Shown piece by piece: positions 6,559-10,387 of a stretch of 10,387 nt of DNA. How positions within the stretch are numbered: position 1 is the first letter of the stretch; the number at the start of each line of letters is the position of its first letter. Origin of the DNA: Gammaproteobacteria bacterium UBA5338 (GTDB lineage Bacteria; Pseudomonadota; Gammaproteobacteria; Pseudomonadales; UBA5862); assembly GCA_002408105.1 (NCBI GenBank), contig DHQM01000171.1, forward strand, positions 591 to 10,977, written 5' to 3'. Position numbers and translations under genes: made by a program. Below the pieces are notes generated by a model that was not told where the DNA came from, ran no database searches, and was given only the letters and a program-made list of their open reading frames with translations.

Positions 6559-7781
6559 TGGCTGGATGGCTCAACGGCTTGGTGCAGTGGGTGGACGCGC
6601 GTCTGCCTGTCGTAGAAGCCTACGAAAAGCACATGAGCAAGTACTATGCGCCGAAGAATTTCAACTTCTGGTACTTCTTTGGCGTTCTGGCAATGCTGGT
6701 GCTGGCCAACCAGTTGCTCACCGGCATCTGGCTCACCATGAGCTATGTGCCGAGTGGAGAGCAGGCCTTTGCTTCGGTCGAATACATCATGCGGGACGTG
6801 GAGTGGGGCTGGTTGCTGCGCTATTTGCACTCGACCGGTGCTTCTGCGTTTTTCGTGGTGGTCTATATCCACATGTTTCGTGGCCTCATGTATGGGTCAT
6901 ACAAAAAGCCGCGGGAGTTGGTGTGGATTTTTGGCATGGCCATCTACCTGGTGCTCATGGCTGAAGGTTTTTTCGGCTACCTGCTGCCTTGGGGGAACAT
7001 GTCCTATTGGGGTGCCCAGGTGATCGTTTCCTTGTTCACAGCGATTCCCTACATCGGTGAGGGGCTGGCCCAATGGATTCGCGGTGACTACCTGATCTCG
7101 GGCATCACCCTGAACCGTTTCTTCGCGCTGCACGTGGTGGCACTGCCCATCGTATTGCTGGCACTGGTGGTCTTGCACATCCTCGCGCTTCACGAGGTGG
7201 GTTCGAACAATCCGGATGGCATCGAAATCAAACAGAACAAGGATGAAAACGGCATCCCGCTCGATGGCGTGCCTTTTCACCCATACTACACGGTACACGA
7301 CCTGGTCGGAGTGGCTGTGTTCCTGTTCGTTTTCTTCGGCGTTCTGTTCTTTTTCCCGGAAATGAACGGCTACTTCCTGGAGTACGCAAATTTCGAACCG
7401 GCCGACCCGCTCAAAACGCCGGATCACATCGCGCCGGTGTGGTACTACACCCCCTTCTACGCAATGCTGCGGGCCGTCCCAGACAAGCTCGGCGGATTGA
7501 TCGTAATGGCAGGCGCCATTGCAATCTTTTTCGTGTTGCCCTGGCTCGACCGCAGCCCCGTGAAGTCGATTCGCTACAAGGGCTGGATGAGCCGTGTATT
7601 CCTCATCGCCTTCGCCATCAGCTTCGTCCTGCTCGGTATCCTCGGAGCGCTGCCTTCCACCCCGGGGCGCACCCTGGTGGCGCAAGTCGCCACGCTGGTG
7701 TATTTCAGCTACTTCTTGCTGATGCCGTTCTATTCGCGGTTGGAACGCACCAAACCGGTTCCTGAGAGGGTGACAGGCTGA
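6558..7781 (+). CDS. petB: Ubiquinol-cytochrome c reductase cytochrome b subunit
   Basis: Cytochrome b is the membrane core of complex III; it holds hemes bL and bH and both quinone sites. The product has 407 residues with eight expected helices, typical of an unsplit bc1 cytochrome b. Heme ligands are H91 and H105 in helix B (13 residues between) and H192 and H207 in helix D (14 residues between, one more than in mitochondrial cytochrome b). The LHEVGSNNPDG loop follows helix D. The Qo motif is PVWY at 293-296 rather than PEWY, so the catalytic-site glutamate is replaced by valine. From general knowledge both features recur in Beta/Gammaproteobacteria. It overlaps petA by one base at its start and petC by one base at its end. 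Confidence 0.98.
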   Translation: MAGWLNGLVQWVDARLPVVEAYEKHMSKYYAPKNFNFWYFFGVLAMLVLANQLLTGIWLTMSYVPSGEQAFASVEYIMRDVEWGWLLRYLHSTGASAFFVVVYIHMFRGLMYGSYKKPRELVWIFGMAIYLVLMAEGFFGYLLPWGNMSYWGAQVIVSLFTAIPYIGEGLAQWIRGDYLISGITLNRFFALHVVALPIVLLALVVLHILALHEVGSNNPDGIEIKQNKDENGIPLDGVPFHPYYTVHDLVGVAVFLFVFFGVLFFFPEMNGYFLEYANFEPADPLKTPDHIAPVWYYTPFYAMLRAVPDKLGGLIVMAGAIAIFFVLPWLDRSPVKSIRYKGWMSRVFLIAFAISFVLLGILGALPSTPGRTLVAQVATLVYFSYFLLMPFYSRLERTKPVPERVTG

Positions 7782-8566
7782 TGAGACGGTACTGCATATT
7801 GCTGATTGCTTCGCTGATGCCGCTGTGCGGTTGGGCGGCTGGCGGCGCCGGTGTTGACCTTGAGTCAGCGCCAATTGATCTCGATGACCACGCCTCGCTG
7901 CAACGCGGCGCGCGGCTGTACATGAACTACTGCATGGGTTGTCACTCGCTGCAATATGAACGCTACGAGCAGGTTGCCGAGGGGGCCGAGATTCCCCACG
8001 AGCTCGTGCTTGAGCACCTGGTGTTCGATGACAGCAAGATCGGGGAGTTGATGGAAAATGCCATGCCCCGAGACAGTGCCAAACGCTGGTTCGGGGCGGC
8101 GCCGCCGGACTTGACCCTGGTTTCGCGCCTGCGCGGCAACGACTGGGTGTACACCTACCTGAAGTCGTTTTATACCGATCCGGCTCGCCCTTGGGGGGTC
8201 AACAACCTGGTTTTTCCTGACGTTGGGATGCCAAACGTCTTGCTTGAACTCCAGGGTGAGCAGCGGATGGTCTGCAAGCAGGTGCCGCAGCTCGCCGACA
8301 ACGGTGGCGTGAAACGCGATCCCTTGACGGGCGAAGACATCACGGTCGAAGACTGCCGCCAGCTCGATGTGGCGCCGAACACAGGCCGACTGGATGCGGA
8401 GGGCTTTGACCAGGTGGCGGCCGATCTCACCAATTTCCTCGCCTATGTCGGTGAGCCAGCGCAACAGGAGCGCCGGCGCCTTGGGATCTACGTGCTGTTG
8501 TTCGTGGCTTTCTTTTTCGTTGTCGCCTACATGCTCAACCGCGAGTACTGGAAAGACGTACACTGA
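7781..8566 (+). CDS. petC: Ubiquinol-cytochrome c reductase cytochrome c1 subunit
   Basis: Cytochrome c1 receives electrons from the Rieske protein and delivers them to soluble or membrane cytochrome c. The protein has 261 residues. A signal peptide at about 1-20 is followed by the heme c site CMGCH (C51, C54, H55). M150 in VGMPN is the likely sixth ligand. A C-terminal anchor at about 235-252 (GIYVLLFVAFFFVVAYML) leaves a short YWKDVH tail in the cytoplasm. The mature protein has exactly two further cysteines, C165 and C192, in a loop after the methionine ligand; they could form a disulfide. The start overlaps the petB stop as TGATG, indicating coupled translation. It is the last gene of the operon. 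Confidence 0.97.
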   Translation: MRRYCILLIASLMPLCGWAAGGAGVDLESAPIDLDDHASLQRGARLYMNYCMGCHSLQYERYEQVAEGAEIPHELVLEHLVFDDSKIGELMENAMPRDSAKRWFGAAPPDLTLVSRLRGNDWVYTYLKSFYTDPARPWGVNNLVFPDVGMPNVLLELQGEQRMVCKQVPQLADNGGVKRDPLTGEDITVEDCRQLDVAPNTGRLDAEGFDQVAADLTNFLAYVGEPAQQERRRLGIYVLLFVAFFFVVAYMLNREYWKDVH

Positions 8567-8573
8567 CGGACTT

Positions 8574-8610
8574 GCCTCGTGATGGCGCGGGTAAGCGCGT
8601 TCCGCGAGGC
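8574..8610 (+). other. Stem-loop immediately after petC
   Basis: GCCTCG (8574-8579) pairs with CGAGGC (8605-8610), and CGCG (8586-8589) pairs with CGCG (8596-8599) inside it. No T-run follows, so it is not a classic terminator. It may stabilise the 3' end of the petABC transcript or be part of a read-through transcript into sspAB. Confidence 0.4.
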
Positions 8611-8629
8611 CGGTTCGGTACAAACGCGG

Positions 8630-8635
8630 TATACT
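8630..8635 (+). promoter_or_regulatory. Candidate -10 element for sspAB
   Basis: TATACT matches the -10 consensus at 5 of 6 positions, but no -35 element lies at 16-18 bp upstream. If used, it would give an sspA leader of about 155 nt containing two stem-loops. Confidence 0.3.
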
Positions 8636-8735
8636 CCGCTTCTGCTGCTGGAAGCTGGGTCGTTGTTGGCTCTCCCACACGCAGTCCGTGCGACCTGCAG
8701 GGCCTCTGTTGCGGCGTTGCACCCACAAACAATAA

Positions 8736-8760
8736 GGGCTCGAACGGCGATTTCGAGCCC
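8736..8760. other. Perfect 9-bp stem-loop in the sspA leader
   Basis: GGGCTCGAA (8736-8744) pairs perfectly with TTCGAGCCC (8752-8760) around a 7-nt loop. There is no T-run on the plus side. The bases to its left are A-rich (AACAATAA), which would be T-rich on the minus strand, so it looks more terminator-like read in reverse. No minus-strand gene ends here, so an RNA element in the sspA leader is the simpler reading. Confidence 0.5.
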
Positions 8761-8765
8761 ATTCC

Positions 8766-8783
8766 CGCCTGGCGAGGCGTTTT
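8766..8783 (+). terminator. Short terminator-like hairpin just before the sspA ribosome binding site
   Basis: CGCCT (8766-8770) pairs with AGGCG (8775-8779) around GGCG and is followed by TTTT. The stem is only 5 bp. It ends 5 nt before the sspA Shine-Dalgarno sequence GGGGA (8789-8793), so any promoter for sspA must lie upstream of it. It is therefore either a weak attenuator or a structure affecting translation start. Confidence 0.4.
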
Positions 8784-8798
8784 AGATCGGGGACATTC

Positions 8799-9431
8799 AT
8801 GGGGGTTGTGACCAAGCGGTCAACGATGACGTTCTTTTCCGGTGACACGGACCACTACAGTCACCGCGTGCGGATCGTCCTGGCCGAAAAAGGCGTTACC
8901 GTCGATGTGGTGTCGGTGACTGATGACAACCGTCCTGAGGACCTGATTCAGGTCAACCCGTACAACAACTTGCCCACCCTGTTGGACCGTGAGTTGGTGC
9001 TTTATGAGCCCAACATCATGATGGAGTACCTCGACGAGCGTTTCCCGCATCCACCGTTGCTGCCAGTGTATCCGGTGGCCCGTGCCCAGGCGCGTTTGAT
9101 GATGTACCGGGTGGAGCGCGACTGGTGTGGGCTGGTTGACCGGCTGCTGTTCGGCAAAGAAAAAGACGCCACGCTCAACAAGGTGCGCAAGGAGTTGCGC
9201 GAGAGCCTGATCAGCGTCGCGCCAGTGTTCGCCGAGTTCCCGTTCTTTATGACCGATGAATTTTCGCTGATCGATTGCTGTGTGGCACCCATCCTCTGGC
9301 GGCTTCCGGAGCTTGGCATCGAGCTACCGGGGCGCCAATGCAAGTCCATCGAAGACTACATGAAGCGGGTGTTTGAGCGCGATGCGTTTCTTGCCAGCCT
9401 GTCTGAACAAGAGCGCGAGTTGCGCGCCTGA
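8799..9431 (+). CDS. sspA: Stringent starvation protein A (RNA polymerase-binding, GST fold)
   Basis: SspA binds the sigma-70 RNA polymerase holoenzyme and alters transcription in stationary phase and stress; it does not act as a glutathione transferase. The 210-residue product matches E. coli SspA throughout. An N-terminal thioredoxin-like domain begins MTFFSGDTDHYSHRVRIVLAEKG and contains NPYNNLPTLLDRE and IMMEYLDERFPHPPL. The surface pocket residues F82, P83, H84 and P85 and the following PVYPVAR are conserved. An all-helical C-terminal half carries the DEFSLIDCCVAPILWRLPELG and VFERDAFLASL blocks. GGGGA at 8789-8793 is a good ribosome binding site 5 nt before the ATG. It is followed after 60 bp by sspB. 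The 232-bp upstream spacer has three stem-loops, suggesting post-transcriptional control. Confidence 0.97.
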   Translation: MGVVTKRSTMTFFSGDTDHYSHRVRIVLAEKGVTVDVVSVTDDNRPEDLIQVNPYNNLPTLLDRELVLYEPNIMMEYLDERFPHPPLLPVYPVARAQARLMMYRVERDWCGLVDRLLFGKEKDATLNKVRKELRESLISVAPVFAEFPFFMTDEFSLIDCCVAPILWRLPELGIELPGRQCKSIEDYMKRVFERDAFLASLSEQERELRA

Positions 9432-9491
9432 CGTCCGGGTTGGGCGCGATCGCGCCTGACCGGATTTTGCCCTGTGGCTGTATCTCCCACC

Positions 9492-9875
9492 ATGTCCATG
9501 TCTCCCCGCGAGCCGTATCTATTGCGCGCCCTTTACCAATGGATCCTCGACAATGGTTGCACCCCGTATCTTCTGGTGGATGCAGACCACTCGGGTGTGC
9601 GGGTCCCTTCCGAGCACGTGAAGGATGGAAAAATCGTGCTCAACATCGCGCCTCAGGCAGTGAGTGACCTCGAGCTTGGCGATGACCGGGTGCGTTTCAG
9701 CGCGCGATTCGGCGGCGTCCCAGAGCTTCTCAGCGTGCCCGTGCATGCGGTGATCGCCATTTATGCCCGCGAAAACAGCCAGGGGCTCATGTTCGACCAC
9801 CCTGAGCGTGAAGAACCCGAGCCCGATCCGCCAGGTTCGGTGCCGGGTGGCCCCAAACTCCGCGTGGTTAAATAG
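9492..9875 (+). CDS. sspB: ClpXP protease specificity-enhancing factor SspB
   Basis: SspB is the adaptor that binds ssrA-tagged proteins and tethers them to ClpX for degradation. The product has 127 residues. A folded domain begins SPREPYLLRALYQWILDNG and contains NIAPQAV, RFSARFGG and AVIAIYARENSQG. It is followed by an acidic, proline-rich linker (EEPEPDPPGS) and the C-terminal ClpX-binding tail KLRVVK, which matches the E. coli tail LRVVK. ATG 9492 and ATG 9498 are equally plausible starts; a GTG at 9474 is in frame but adds residues not usual in the family. No clear Shine-Dalgarno sequence is present, so translation may depend on sspA. Confidence 0.96.
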   Translation: MSMSPREPYLLRALYQWILDNGCTPYLLVDADHSGVRVPSEHVKDGKIVLNIAPQAVSDLELGDDRVRFSARFGGVPELLSVPVHAVIAIYARENSQGLMFDHPEREEPEPDPPGSVPGGPKLRVVK

Positions 9876-9877
9876 CC

Positions 9878-9897
9878 CGCTCAGTCAGAGCGTTCTT
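9878..9897 (+). terminator. Possible weak terminator after sspB
   Basis: CGCTC (9878-9882) pairs with GAGCG (9888-9892) around AGTCA and is followed by TTCTT. It starts 2 bp after the sspB stop, in the 175-bp spacer between convergent genes. The short stem and interrupted T-run make it weak. The rest of 9898-10050 shows no gene or clear signal. Confidence 0.4.
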
Positions 9898-10050
9898 GCC
9901 CCGGCAGTTTGCGGCCTCCCTGTGCGCCTCCATTCGTGGGCGAGTGATCCAGGATTTGTTTCGGTGGACGCGCCGGCACCTGCCCACCCTCGGCGGTTCG
10001 ACTGGGTCAGCGGTGCAACGCTGGTCGTCGGCTTGGTCATCGCAGTTTGG

Positions 10051-10387
<337 letters not shown>

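Noticed and set aside
6897..7874. 325-codon minus-strand open frame opposite petB
   Set aside because: It is antisense to invariant cytochrome b sequence; composition is low-complexity H/Q/R/E and no family is recognisable.
7865..8848. 327-codon minus-strand open frame opposite petC and the sspA start
   Set aside because: It is a shadow of petC codon usage with no domain and no convincing ribosome binding site; it runs through the intergenic region by chance lack of stops.

Overview
This window is ordinary, densely packed chromosomal DNA from a GC-rich Gammaproteobacterium. The assignment rests on several lineage marks: an E. coli-type exonuclease III, a DUF2333 membrane protein, the SspA/SspB stress and ClpXP-adaptor pair, and a cytochrome bc1 operon placed between rplM-rpsI and sspAB. 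From general knowledge, Pseudomonas and many other Beta/Gammaproteobacteria share that last arrangement. The cytochrome b also has the helix spacing and Qo motif I associate with those two classes. A genus cannot be named from the sequence alone. I found no prophage, transposon, CRISPR array, tRNA or rRNA, and no defence or secondary-metabolite cluster.

Layout, left to right. (1) 1-1088, minus strand: the N-terminal two thirds or so of the periplasmic thiol reductase DsbD, running off the left edge. (2) 1089-1326: an intergenic region with three copies of a GTGAACC heptamer. (3) 1327-2316, plus: a DUF2333 inner-membrane-anchored protein of unknown function. (4) 2327-3814, minus: a membrane-anchored stand-alone FMN/3Fe-4S glutamate-synthase-like protein, convergent with DUF2333 and only 10 bp from it. 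(5) 3913-4728, plus: exonuclease III, divergent from the previous gene. (6) 4742-5760, plus: a ribosomal operon with its own promoter, rplM, rpsI and a strong intrinsic terminator. (7) 5968-8566, plus: petABC, encoding the Rieske protein, cytochrome b and cytochrome c1, with translationally coupled TAATG and TGATG junctions. (8) 8567-8798: a structured spacer with three potential stem-loops, the last ending just before the sspA ribosome binding site. (9) 8799-9875, plus: sspA and sspB. (10) 10051-10387, minus: the C-terminal part of a GmhA/DiaA-type SIS protein, entering from the right edge and convergent with sspB.

The genes are mostly independent housekeeping units. L13 and S9 go to the two ribosomal subunits. 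PetABC forms the proton-translocating quinol:cytochrome c oxidoreductase. SspA binds RNA polymerase, and SspB delivers ssrA-tagged proteins to ClpXP. DsbD feeds electrons to the periplasm. ExoIII repairs abasic sites. The two least understood products are the DUF2333 protein and the glutamate-synthase-like protein. The most interesting details are the leader structure upstream of sspA, the redox-site variants in the bc1 complex, the catalytic-type zinc histidine in the SIS protein, and the absence of a BON-domain gene between sspB and the SIS gene. I see no convincing evidence of a previously undescribed multi-gene system.
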